Source: Amborella trichopoda
Lineage: Eukaryota; Streptophyta; Magnoliopsida; Amborellales; Amborellaceae
Direction: 5' to 3'
Assembly (NCBI RefSeq): GCF_000471905.2
Contig: NW_006498527.1
Span: forward strand, 3,262,160-3,326,159
Length of the DNA: 64,000 nt
Below, piece by piece: positions 49,907 through 61,448 of this stretch. The position numbers and the translations under genes were made by a program. Under the pieces are notes generated by a model. It was not told where the DNA came from. It was given only the letters and a program-made list of their open reading frames with translations, and did not search any database. The first letter of the stretch is position 1, and each line of letters begins with the position of its first letter.

Positions 49907-50451
49907 ACCAGGTGATGGAGTGATACAAAGTAAATATGGTGTGCATTCTAGTGTATTTTATCAAGATGTGTATATCTATTGACGAAATTGTATATCTATC
50001 CATGAAAATATTTCTTTTCTTTTTATTTATCAATTATACTTTTCGGTGGTCTTCTTTGTACATAATATCTCATCCATTTGGACGCATAAATTTGGCCACC
50101 TCGATAAATTCAGTGCTCTGCGCTTATTTGTAAATGTTCTTATTCCTTTGAGAAAGTGAATTTTAATCAGAAATTCCAAGACAACATGCCTTCTTTCATG
50201 AAATCTTGGGGTGTTTCCTTCAGCATTTGGACCCTTCTTTAGCATCTAACAAAATACTGGAAGACCTTTTTTATGTTGAAAGTTTCTATTTCAATTTTGG
50301 AGAACTCCTGAACTAAGTACTGTATTTCGATAAAAATTATGGGCGAGCTTAAGAAAGTATGAGGTAAGTACTTAGCAGTGTTTTTAAAACCAGCGAGCAA
50401 GCTTCGGACCAGTGGGTGGGCGGTCCGGGTCTAATGCCTTGTCAAGTACAG
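49907..50451 (+). other. DEG1 3' UTR / downstream flank
   Basis: The stop codon ends at 49906. AT-rich sequence follows and probably contains the poly(A) site. No further gene is seen before the L1 target site at 50452. Confidence 0.5.
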
Positions 50452-50470
50452 AGAATTAGTACCCTACAAG
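50452..50470. repeat. Target-site duplication of the + strand L1 (left copy)
   Basis: AGAATTAGTACCCTACAAG, 19 bp, is repeated without mismatch at 56747-56765. It fixes the 5' end of the L1. Confidence 0.95.
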
Positions 50471-50485
50471 GAGAGAGGATTCCAC

Positions 50486-52570
50486 ATGGAGGTGAACTCT
50501 AGGGGTAGGGGGGTGATAGGGGATGGAGGCCTTGAGATGGGAGGTCTTGTTTTCCAGAAAGTAGTTACGACTTTTGATCTTGCTGGAGGCCTGCTTTTGG
50601 GCGTAGACTTTCCTGTGGTAGGTTCTTTTTCTCCTCTGGCTAATGACACTTCTGGTTTGGGGGAGTGGGCCAAATGGGGATGGGGATTACCCTACGTCCC
50701 TGAAGTTAAGATTGTGGGGAGAATAGGGTAGTGTTTTTTCTTAGGGATAAGGAGGCTGCTAACGGGGCGCTTGTCAATCATTTTTGTCGAGTTAGAGGTA
50801 AACTCTTATCTTTGGATAGGTTGAAACCTTCTCATTCTTCTTTTCTGAGCAAGGAGAGCAAGTGGATCAGATTGTGGGGTGTCCCCTTGGATGCTTGGAA
50901 TCTAGAGGTTATTCGCAATTTGTTGAGCATTTGTGGTGAGTTTTGTGATATTGATAAGGAATCCTTTCTTTAATGATTCAGACTTGAGATTTGTTAAGAG
51001 TTCGAATTTGGAAGCTGGTTGGGTCTAGTGTTCCGAAGTAAGCGAGATTGCAGGTGGGTCAAGAAAACTTTGCTATTCAAGTGTCCAGTGAGGAAGGGGA
51101 GAGGCTTGTACCATACTCCAGCCGGAGGTACGAAAGAGGAGGAGGAGTGGTCTATGGTATCTCATTCTTGGCCTAATCAGCGGTGGTGGTGGACAAAGGT
51201 TCGGGTCCGGTGGTGGCTACTCGGAAACAGTCTAGGGGATGTGGCAATCGGAGAAGGAATAGGCAGTTACGTCGTAACGGAAGCAAAGTTTTAAAATTCA
51301 AAAAGTGGGTTGTTATTGGGAGGTTTCCTACTTAGACGCAAGGATTTTCGGTGAATACTATGTTGAAAATCTCAAAAGATCTGGCTGTGGGCCCATCATC
51401 TTTCGGTACTCCTGACGGTGCACTTGCATGGCCTTATCCTCTTAATCGTAAGATCTCTGCTGTGGCGGCGGATCTGTGTCAGGTGTACCTTCCCTACCTT
51501 TGGTTGTGCGCGCAGCATTGGGAGTTGTGGAAGCCGCTCCACCTTTACCCCCCAAAGGAAAGATTTCCTACCCTGTCTAGGAAATCTCGTGCAGAGGACC
51601 CATTGTTGGATATTTCTAGGCCTTCCTTCTCTGATAAATCGGTATGGAACTCTATTATGATTCTCTGGTACCTACTTCTTGCTCTCTCCCGTCTTAGTTC
51701 TGCACCATCTCTGGTTCTTCAAGGTGTTCTATTATTGCACAGAGCGATGTATCCATTGCCGTACCGTAAAGCAGCAAGGAGGAGCATTTCTCAACAGAGA
51801 CCATCCTTTGATCCCCTTAATGTTGATCCTCTCGCTATTGTGGCTCTGGATGAAGTAGAGTTAGACCCAATAGATGATGTTGATGAAGTGATACTGGAGG
51901 TTGGTGAAATAGAGGAACAGGTTATGGAGGAGTTTGAGGAGGATCCTGAGTTGATTGATGATGGTGATGCTGAAGAAGCTGTTGAAGATGAGCCCATACC
52001 GGATGATAGCTCGATGGACTTTGACCCTGCGATGGCATTCGTGGAGGTGGTTTCTTCACCATTACTCTCTGTGGTCCATCAGGACAGTGCTCCTGCAATG
52101 CTTTTTACCTCATTAGAAGTGACCCAAGATGCATCTGGAAGGCCTACTTCTGATGTTGAGGGTGCGAACTAGGATTCTGTAGAGGGTAATGTTGCTAACA
52201 TGGCTGATGGCATGGGCATGGACTGTGATGTCCCAATCGGGGTTGTCTTTTTAGGAGATTATTGATCAGAAGAGGGAGGCTAAGAAAATGGTTTCGAAGG
52301 ATCATAGCAAGCAGCCGGTCAAGTCTGATGATAAAACCCCAATTAAACCGGATGGTAAAGCATCCAAGGGGAATCTTAGCCCACTAGATCATTGCCTAGG
52401 CTTCTGGCTAGGGAATTATTCTTGGAGGTACAGCATCTGTAGCAGTGGCTATTCTTGAAGCTACTGTTGTGTAGGTGACCAGTGGATCTTCGTCAAGTTC
52501 ACACTCTTCGTCTATGGATGAAGCACTAGAGGAAGCGATGGAGGAGACTATTCTACTTAAAGAGGTGTAT
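50486..52570 (+). pseudogene. L1 ORF1 remnant
   Basis: The first open piece (50486-50728) begins MEVNSRGRGVIGDG. The next frame (50731-50973) has NHFCRVRGKLLSLDRL and WIRLWGVPLDAWNLEVI, the DUF4283-like region. A later 273-codon piece (51351-52172) ends in a strongly acidic tract (residues about 165-220, many Asp and Glu). Frame breaks separate the pieces. Plant L1 ORF1 proteins bind L1 RNA; the acidic tail has no function I can name. Confidence 0.65.
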
Positions 52571-52619
52571 TTTGGCACTCACTAGCAGGGATGGTCCAGG
52601 TTCTTTGTCTTACTTTTTA

Positions 52620-55600
52620 ATGTCTATTATTTCATAGAATGTAAAGGGTTTGGGCGACCCCAAGCGAAAAAAGATGTCCTTTTTTTTGGTTGGCAAGTAT
52701 AAGCCAACAATGCTTATTTTGCAGGAGACTAAACTTCCCAGACCTAGTATTTCTGGTGCTCGGGAAGTTTGGGACTTTGGTTCAATTGATTTTGTGGGGT
52801 TTGACTCTGCGGCGGCCTCGGGTGGCCTATGGATTTTGTGGGACTCAACAGTCTTGCAGTCTTTTGAGGTTGTGGTTAAGGATTTCTTTTTGGTGTTGGG
52901 CTTTTTGGGACCCTCTCCGGGTTTTCAATGGGGTTTAATGAATGTGTATGGGCCTCATCCTATTTCTCTTAAGGAAGGCTTTGTTAGTGACATGGATGCT
53001 GTTTTGTGTAACTTTAATTATCCTATTTTCCTAGGAGGGATTTCAATTTTATTCGCTGGCTAGATGAGGCGAGCTCAGGGGGACCAATTAAGTCGGCCAT
53101 GAGACTTTTCAATAGGTTTATTGAGCCTCATGCTTTAATCGACCTTCCTATCTCAGGGGCTGTTTATACGTGGTCTAATGGGAGCATCTCTAATCTATTC
53201 ATGTCAAAGTTAGATAGATTTCTTATTTCAGGGGACTGGTCTGATGCTTTTCCCCTCGCCTCTGTCAAAGCGTTACCTTGGCTGTCCTCAGATCTTACCT
53301 CCATTATGCTGAGTTTTAGAGCTGTTTCTTAGGGACCTAAGCTTTTTAGGTTTGAGATTGGTTGGTTACATGAAAAAGAAGTAACTGATATCATTAGAAA
53401 TACATGGAAAAACACCATCTCAGTTGGGTCCCTTGATTTCCAATTACATAAAAAGCGCCTAAGTATAAAGCATAGGCTTATACAGTGGAAGACAGATAAG
53501 AGATATAGCATCAGAGGTAAGATGGAGGAGGTTAGTGCGGAAATCGAGTTGATTGATTCCAATATCCAAAATGAAGGTGATATAGCATCAGAGGTAAGAT
53601 GGAGGAGGTTAGTGCGGAAATCGAGTTAATTGATTCCAATATCCAAAATGAAGGTGTGCTCTCAGAGCAAGTTGCTTTGCATAGACTTGATAAACTTAAA
53701 ATACTACAGGATCTAAGAAGGGTGGAAGAAGTACATTGGAAGGAAAGATCGAGAAATAGATGGCTTAAATAAGGAGATCTTAATACTAAATTTTTCCACG
53801 CTATTGCAAGTGCTCGTAATAGGCAGAATGACTTATCAGGGATGTTAATTCCTAGTGTCGAGCCAGATGATAATAATGGAACGGTAGATTATGTTATTAG
53901 CCATTTCAAGAGAGCTTTAACGTCTGAGGTGAAATTCACACCTCGCTTAGGTCGTGTTCCATTCAAATCCTTGTCGGTGGAAGAAGCATCTCGATTGGAA
54001 GTTGGTGTTTCCATGGACATAGCTATGTTCTCTTTGCCAGGAGATAAGGCCCCTGGCCCTGATGGTTTTCCAGTTATTTTGTTCCATAAATTTTGGGGGT
54101 TGATTTCTATTGAGTTGTTGGAGATGGTAAGAGGATTCTTTAACATAAGTGAAATTTTTAAGGGGGTTAACGCTACTTTCATTGCGCTAATTCCTAAGAA
54201 ATCGGTGATTGCTAGTTTGGGGGATATTAAACCTATTAGTCTTTTGACTAGTTTGTACAAGATAGTGGCTAAGATTCTTGCACAGAGATTAAAACTTGTC
54301 CTTTCTTTGGTTTTCTCTGGACCTCAATCAGCCTTCATCAAAGATCGGATTATCACAAATAGTGTATTGATTGCACATGAATGTGTTCATTCAAGGGTGT
54401 TAAGTGGTAATCCAGGCCTACGATAGAGTGGAGTGCCGGATCTTGAAGAATATGAGTTTTGGTGATAAGTGGAGAAGCTGGATATATGGGTGCTTATCTT
54501 CGGCTCATTCACAATCCTTTATAAAAGCAGTCTGTGTGGTTTCTTTAGTACCTCACCGGGATTGAGACAAGGTGATCCCCTATCACCATTTTTGTTTACT
54601 ATTTATACTGAGGGAGTTTCTTCAGCCTTTTATTGAACAATGTGGATAAGTAGGGGGAACTTCTCGGGGTTCAAGGTCTCAGAAGAGGGACCGTGTATCT
54701 CGCATTTGCTGTATGTTGACGATACGTTGATCTTTTGTGAGGCTGCTACTAGTCAAGTTAATAATATAACAACTTTTTTGAAATGCTGTGAGGTGGCTTT
54801 AGGACTGAAATTGAACTTTGCTAAAACCTCTATGTTTGGAATTAACTGTGATGAATTGATGGTGGCTGATTTAGTAGAGGTAATGGGATGCAAAGTAGAC
54901 CGTTTTCTCATGACTTATCTGGGATTGCCAATTTCGGATGGGAGGCTTCCTATTACTGTATGGGACAGTGATCCAATTTAAGCTAGATTTGTAGAAATAC
55001 AAACATTTATCCTTGGAAGGATAACTTTGCTTAGATGTTGTTTGGCAAATTTACCTGTCTACCAAATGTTTATAATTCAGATTCCCTTTGCAGTGACTAA
55101 GAAAATTGAAAGTATGATGATAAAACTTTTTATGGGGATCAAGAGATACTTCTAGGAAGTTTTATCTTCTGAGATGGGATAAGGTTTGTACACCCAAAAA
55201 TGAGGGATGAGGAAAATTAAGTGGGTTAAACAAGCCTTATTTTGCAAATGGTGGTGGTGCAATTTGGTTTTTAGAGAGCAGCAGTGGTATGCGTCCTTGT
55301 GGCTAAGTATGGATTCGATAGGTGTGATATTTGGCCCGATCCAAGGAGAGGGAATAGGAATAAGTCGTATTTGTGGAGAGCCATCACTGTGTAAGCCATT
55401 GATTAACCGTAATGTGCGCTGGATTCTTGGGAGTGGTAATTACATAGCTTTTTGGCAGCAAAAGTGGATAGGGAATGTTCCCTTAAAATCAGTTTTCCCT
55501 AGTATCTATGAAAGGATGGCTAACCCTTATGCCATGATAGCAGATATGTTTGAGTTGAGCGGTAGCCAGATTGTTTGGAACATTGAATTACCGTACAATA

Positions 55601-56691
55601 GGGTCTCAGATGATCTTTTTGCTCAGAACTTCTGAATCAAGTATATATCCCTCAAGCAATGGTTGAAGATGAGGTAGTTTGGGACATAGAGGTTGATGGC
55701 TTATTTACGGTTAAATCTATGTTATCGCCTTTTATTCCATGATCGGTGATGATGGTCCTTGCCTGTAGTTGCCAAGATTTGGAAGTGGCCGATCCCTCAC
55801 AAAGTTCAAGCATTTGTCTGGCTTGCGGCACAAGACAAGATTTTATTGTGGATAATTTGATAAAGGGGGTGAACTTTTTGCTAAATATTTGTCTTATGTG
55901 CAAAAATGATTGTGAAACAAGGGCCCATATGTTTCTTCATTGTTCTTTTGTCACAAGAATATGGTCGTGGTTTTTCACGACGGTTGGGGTGGGAATGCTA
56001 CTTCGTGGTCAAGTGGTTGGAATCATCTCCGACCTATCCGTATCTTTCTTGTCTTCATTAGGAAAGTCTATTTGGCAAATTGCTAGAGGCTCCATACTAT
56101 GGGAGATATGGAAAGAAAGGAATAGGAAGACCTTTGAAGGGATAAGCATTTCTTTTGAGAGAATTATGGAGAGAATTTTGCATTCGGTTTGGTTGCGGCT
56201 ATGGGTTACTAAAAGGGGGCAAGATTTAGATGAAGTGGATGTTTGGATAAATCTATCGAACCTGTTCTTGATGGGATAATACAGACCAAAGGGGATTTGG
56301 ATCCCTCAGGGAACTCTCGATGGCAGCTCCTTGAGGAATCCAGGGTTCGCTGGATATGGTGGAGTTGTAAGAAATTGGGAGGCGAATGTAGTCTTCTCCT
56401 ATGCAGGTCCCCTAGGTGAATGCACTGCCAAATCAGATGAATTTCATTCCCTCCTTCATGGTTTGAAGCTTTTTGTTGCCAAAAGTTTAGGCTCATGTTG
56501 TGTGATTGAAGGCAATTCTTTGAATGTAGTGCAAGGGAGAGCAGTAAAGCCCCGTGGGAGCTTAGAGCTTTGCTATTGGAGGTTATGGATCTGATTAGAC
56601 CTCTATCTATCTCATTTGTGCATGTTTTTAGGGAGGCTAACGGATTGGCAGATTCTTTAGCTAAAAGGCGTGCATATCTTATGCTGATGTA
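52620..56691 (+). pseudogene. L1 ORF2 remnant: endonuclease, reverse transcriptase, RNase H
   Basis: It starts at ATG 52620 as MSIIS, with TAG in place of the usual Trp, then NVKGLGDPK. Endonuclease motifs are LILQETKLPRP, ASGGLWILWD and MSKLDRFLISGDW (to about 53330). RT: DKAPGPDGFPVILFHKFW (about 54046), GDIKPISLLTSLYKIVAKIL, SAFIKDRIITNSVLIAHE, GLRQGDPLSPF (about 54560) and the catalytic site as YVDDTLIF, not YADD (about 54714). A zf-RVT-like part is at about 55830-55960 with CETRAHMFLHCSF, and RNase H ends at about 56691 with HVFREANGLADSLAKRRA. Several stops and frameshifts occur, one caused by a 77-bp duplication. Confidence 0.85.
53502..53655 (+). repeat. 77-bp tandem duplication inside L1 ORF2
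   Basis: The copies 53502-53578 and 53579-53655 differ at about one base (GAGTTGATTG / GAGTTAATTG). Seventy-seven is not a multiple of three, so it shifts the frame between endonuclease and reverse transcriptase. Near identity shows it is recent. Confidence 0.9.
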
Positions 56692-56746
56692 ATTTCGTTT
56701 CATTAATCTTTGATAAAGTTAGAGAACATTTATACATAAAAAAAAA

Positions 56747-56765
56747 AGAATTAGTACCCTACAAG
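56747..56765. repeat. Target-site duplication of the + strand L1 (right copy)
   Basis: It is identical to 50452-50470 and directly follows the A tail. Confidence 0.95.
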
Positions 56766-59600
56766 AAAAGAAACGACATAAGAGTTGCTCTCCTCTGTCT
56801 GTTTCTTAGGCATTCAAGATATCACACCTCCGTGTGTGACTCCATTCCGCAGGTGAAGTCATAAATTACTTTGTTCCCAAGGCAAATTGTTGAACCGTAT
56901 ATGCATTCATTTTTAAGTGACAAATTGATTCAATTTTAAGTGGCAAAGATCTGAATCAGTGTATTTATGAAAAATCTGACAATCATTCTTATAAAAAAAT
57001 AAAAATAAAAAAAATCGAACTTTGACTAACCAAGGCTATTTCTTAGAAAGTAAAAATTCTTGAAAAAAGAGACAGGAATACAACATATAAGAATATATTT
57101 GATATATTTTTTTTATTCTGTTTTTTGAGAGAAATGTTTTGACTCCAACATGTGAGGCCTCAATAAGGTGATTGCAGGTGCCAGATCTAGCTATAGATAA
57201 CCCGACTTGACTGAAAAAATTGTACGAAAACCAAAGTCCATTGGGACAGCCACCTAAACTTGAACCAACCGGAGCCCTAAAAGAGCCATACATCAAAAAC
57301 CAGGCCACCCGACAGAGTCTAGAACAACCCCAAGCAACACCAAGGGCACAGAAAATCCGAAATAATCAGTCTGGATTCAAGAACTACCAGTTTAAGAACA
57401 ACTACATGGCAAATTACGTCGACTGCATTGAGAACCTCACCAATACGAGTACCAACCGTGTTCCGGCAAGTGACAAATGCGGAAGACAATGGTGGCAACC
57501 CCGTTGACGCTTTTGACAGCAACAACTTCTGATCGACTTAGAATGCACAAAAATTTCCATCATTACCTGCGATGGTGTCAAGCTCTATGCTCTATGGACA
57601 ATAACATCGCTTTTTGATTGGTCGAGTTAACCGTCAATCGTTTAAAATTGGAACATGGGAGCTGAACCTAATATCTTCGCCATCAGTAACTGCTGTTGTT
57701 AACGCTGTTAATGATTTCTGATTGGTCGAAATCACCACCCAAAACCAAGTTCTTAGGCCGACAGATGGCAACAAGATACAACCATCATTACTTTGGTGAC
57801 GATGTCTAACTGCCTCAACTGCAATATTAAAGGCTTCATGTCTCTGATTTCATCACGAAGAAGCTCCTAGCCCTGCCAACGATGGTTTCGCTCGCATTAT
57901 TTCTAACACACCACCGCCCAAAATCACATCGACTGTAAGATCAAGAGTAGTAAGATCAAGAGTAGTGTGTTACACAATCCATAATGATAACAGGACGACG
58001 AAGTTGGCAAATTTACAAATAGTGATTGCTATGAACGGCTCAGATTTAATCTCAAGTTTCAACATTGATTAAGGGAGACACCTGTCTATAAATAGGGGTC
58101 GAACGCACTCATTTTAAGGACCCCCGAATTTTGAAGAGTACAACCAAACTTCATGTAGACCAAATTCCGAATATTACGCCAAAACTCTGCTTGACCCAAA
58201 CCCAACTATACTAGAAAATCGAAACCTAATCCCCAGACCCTAGAATTCTGGTCCAGTATAACCGAACCGGAATCCTCAAATCTCCTAAATTCACTAGCTT
58301 CAACTACCTACGTTTGCCTCACTCAGCAAGACCCCTGAAGGATCGGTAGAGTCACGCATTAATTGATCCTGAACCGGCGGCCTTAGTTATAGTCTCATTT
58401 TATTTCTTTTATTTCATTACTATTTTCGACTCTATTTCAAAAATCTCCCCCTTTTTTTTCGATCCCAAATTCCAAAATTCTACCTAGACTTTAAATTCAA
58501 TCGTACCAGGAGCCGGCTCAGCCGACCATTGGAGTAAGAGAGGGTCTTCTTGAGTGATTCTCACCCGAACAGCAATTTGATGGGACCCATTTATCTACCT
58601 ATCCCTTTGGACGAGTTTATGACCGATGGAGACCGCATATCCTCCGAAATACTCGAGTATAAACACAAGCGTACAAATTTAGTATAAACTTAATTTATTT
58701 TTTTTTATAGAAAAAACCTCCAAAGAAACTGCCAATCAATGTTTAATCTCAATTATATAAGATTTATGTTGTATCATAATTCAAGCCACGTGCACAGAGG
58801 CTAATGGTTATGGACTCATCTTCTTTGCAACTCCATTAAAGCTTGATTTATTAGCTTATAATAGGATTGCGATAAAACTAAAATGATTTGTTTTTTTCCA
58901 TTATAAAGTGTATTAGGAATTGAGAATTCATCTTTCACTATAGGATCTGTTATGAGTATCATATATGTCTCTCAAAAATGAGTAATTATTTTTAAGGTTT
59001 ACAAATATATCCCCACCACAATTATAAGGAACGAGCCTAATTTATAGACAATAAATAGCACTTCAAATGTGTACTGTCGGCATAACAGCGAACTCGAGAA
59101 TCACAACGTTTCACTTTTCGGCCATCGTCTCCGCTCGCAGAGGTCTCCTTTTAGCCTGCTTTCGAGTAAAGTCAAATTTAAATCATGATTTTTTATATAG
59201 TTGGAAGTAGTTTGGAAAATATTAGGACGTATGGCCTTACGGAGGGTACGGCCTTTTAATAAAATAGAATAGCAGACTATAATTCATGTAGACAACTTCA
59301 ATTAATTAAAAAATATTATAATGATGATGATTTGCTTCTCTCTTAAAAAAAATACACGTTATTTGCTAATAGATTCTCGATCTGATTAGCTGAAAATAGA
59401 AGATAATGTTCTCTCTTAGTCCTTCATGCAGTTCGCCTGAAATTTTAGGGTTCTCATTTTTCACTAGAATTCCTTTGATATTTTTTTAAAAAATGCGCCC
59501 CTGAACATCTTTTGTGTTTAGCGTTCCCTTTTGTAATACTGTGACCGTTCTCTCGATTTTAAACCCCACTCCCAGCCTTATCAAAAGATATTATACTCCT
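56766..59600. other. Intergenic, no recognisable gene
   Basis: A region of about 1.5 kb (57130-58650) is less AT-rich than its surroundings. An ORF at 57220-57507 (+) is polar and Asn/Gln/Pro-rich with no domain I know. A 17-bp direct repeat (GTAAGATCAAGAGTAGT) lies near 57938-57970. The rest is AT-rich. Confidence 0.45.
58090..58650 (+). mobile_element. Possible LTR-type fragment
   Basis: A TATA-like box (CTATAAATAGGGG at about 58095) is followed by about 500 bp of CG-richer sequence, as in the promoter end of a plant LTR. I see no paired LTR, primer-binding site or protein domain, so this is weak. An ordinary gene promoter is an alternative. Confidence 0.25.
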
Positions 59601-59622
59601 TCGAGAGTATACTATTCATTTA

Positions 59623-59904
59623 CTCCCTCAAATAAAACCGCACCTAGGATTAATTTGAGGAACCCAAAGTTTGGGGATATAACATCTTCAAATCATACAT
59701 TAATTTTTCTAATTGCGCTCTCTACATGCTTGAAAACAAATATTGTATCGAGATTGAATAGAGACCGTTCAATTTTTATAAAGTGAGATTTAAGTATTAA
59801 AAAACTCAAATTTTAAATTTTAACTTTTAAAAATAATTATTATGTAGTTCTCAGAATTTTAAATTCAAAAAAATTCTTCCAAATAGGCCTTTTTACCGAG
59901 GGAG
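59623..59904. mobile_element. Possible Stowaway-like MITE, 282 bp
   Basis: It begins CTCCCTC and ends GAGGGAG, with TA on both sides (59621-59622 and 59905-59906), the Stowaway/Tc1-mariner pattern. Beyond the first seven bases the inverted repeat is weak, hence the modest confidence. Confidence 0.45.
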
Positions 59905-59906
59905 TA

Positions 59907-61015
59907 AATTTATACAATACTAAGCCTAATACATTTGGTTTATCTCCCATCCGAATCTAATATTGTTATGGCGGACAAAGAAAGCAACGTAGGGTAAAAA
60001 GCAGGGGAGGGGTATGGTAATAAAAAGATACAAAAAAAGTGTCCGTATACGGAAAAGCTCTTTATAATATTATTGACATTATGTAAAATAAAATTTGGTG
60101 ATATTTCGATAAAGTAATGAATCTATCTTTAGCCTGTGATTTTATTTTGGCAATTAAAACGCTTAACTCTTGTTATTGATGTGGGCATTGTAACTGACGC
60201 GGCCGTATTTGGGTCCAAGAAGCGGGGGCTTCCCGTCACCCCCATGCACCCCACAACCATTTTCGAACCTCTCTCTCTCTCTCTCTAAATTTCACCGTTT
60301 TTTAGAACTTCTCTCTCTAAAACCTGCTCATTTATTTCCGAGTAACTTTACCTCTCTTTACAAACGACACGCTGATTTAAAAACGTTCTTTTGAAACTTC
60401 TCTCTCTAAAGCTTGAACCCTCTTTCTCTGTTGGAGGTGAATGATTGTTGAGTCATTAAATTTGGGGTATTTTCTTGTGTGTTTTTTTAGGTAATTCAGT
60501 GGAGAAGCAATCCCTACCTGTTTTTTATTTTTTCGTTAACTATTTTTGAAGGCGTTAGTGAGGTGGTTTTATTAATGAAAATAAAAACCACGACCATGAC
60601 CTCAGCCCTATTGCTTTCACTCTTTAACATTTTACCATACTTTAGAAAATATACAGCAGAGTACAGTGGGAAGAAAACATTGTACTCATTGCTAGGGAAA
60701 TGGTATAGCACAACACGGTGTGTATTAATGTGTATTTTTAAGGTTCAGTAAATAAAGTATGGGTACAATAGGAGAACAAGCTCTTGTCATCTGCCATGCC
60801 TGCTCTAGTGTTGAAGCTATCATTCATGTGCACATGGGGTTAGCAATCGTACATCAAACAATTAAGGATACTATGGTTAAAATAGTCATACCAACTCAAA
60901 AAATAAATGAAGTTGCAATCGTACATCAAATAATTAAGAAAACTATAGTTAAAATAGACATATCAACTCAACAAATAAATAAAGTTAACATGTCTAACAA
61001 AAAAAATATGATATG

Positions 61016-61053
<38 letters not shown>

Positions 61054-61100
61054 CCTCAAGTGTTTTCTTACAAAAATTGATAAGTGAGGGCATTTTAGTA
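59907..61100. other. Intergenic region with CT-rich leader-like sequence
   Basis: At 60265-60430 there are several CTCTCTCTCT/TTCTCTCTCTAAA blocks, like a plant 5' UTR, following GC-richer sequence near 60200-60240. No convincing coding exon follows. A promoter or leader of an unseen or lost gene is possible. Confidence 0.3.
60843..60986 (+). repeat. 72-bp tandem duplication
   Basis: The copies at 60843-60914 and 60915-60986 both start GCAATCGTACATCAAA and are about 88 percent alike. Seventy-two is a multiple of three, so the ORF at 60759-61115 stays open. A (TA)n tract follows at 61019-61050. The ORF resembles no protein I know. Confidence 0.7.
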
Positions 61101-61448
61101 TCAGAACAAACTTGAGTCACTATATTATTGCTTGTTCCAAGTTCTGAACATAATACATGTTCTTTTATTATATGATCTAGTTCAAGGTTTGGATATTAAA
61201 ACAAGGGCGCATTTTTGGTAATTTAGCCACACTCGAGTTGTCTGAGCAAAAAACATGAAGACCCATGTAGGTTTTGAAAGAAAGACATATGTGATCTTTT
61301 ATCGGAGAATAATATTTTTATTTATTTTTTTATGTCACCTTTTTTGTTTTGGTAAAAAATCACTTACAGGTGGTTTTATTGCAACAACATATATTTCAAA
61401 ATAAAATTAACTTAGCAATAAAACCAAGATCTTAAGACTTGATGCCAT

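Larger units (their letters stand above)
50471..56746 (+). mobile_element. Full-length L1 LINE, 6276 bp, bounded by a perfect 19-bp TSD
   Basis: It has ORF1, ORF2 with endonuclease, reverse transcriptase, zf-RVT-like region and RNase H, and an A tail at about 56738-56746. The 19-bp target duplication on both sides proves insertion by target-primed reverse transcription at full length. Both ORFs carry stops and frameshifts, so it is not autonomous now. It is of the same family as the - strand L1 at 28501-34745, shown by shared motifs such as TYLGLPISD-RL, MGCKV and LIFCEA. Confidence 0.95.

Noticed and set aside
57220-57507. 95-codon Asn/Gln/Pro-rich ORF as a capsid-like piece
   Set aside because: No zinc knuckle or other domain is visible; composition alone is not enough.
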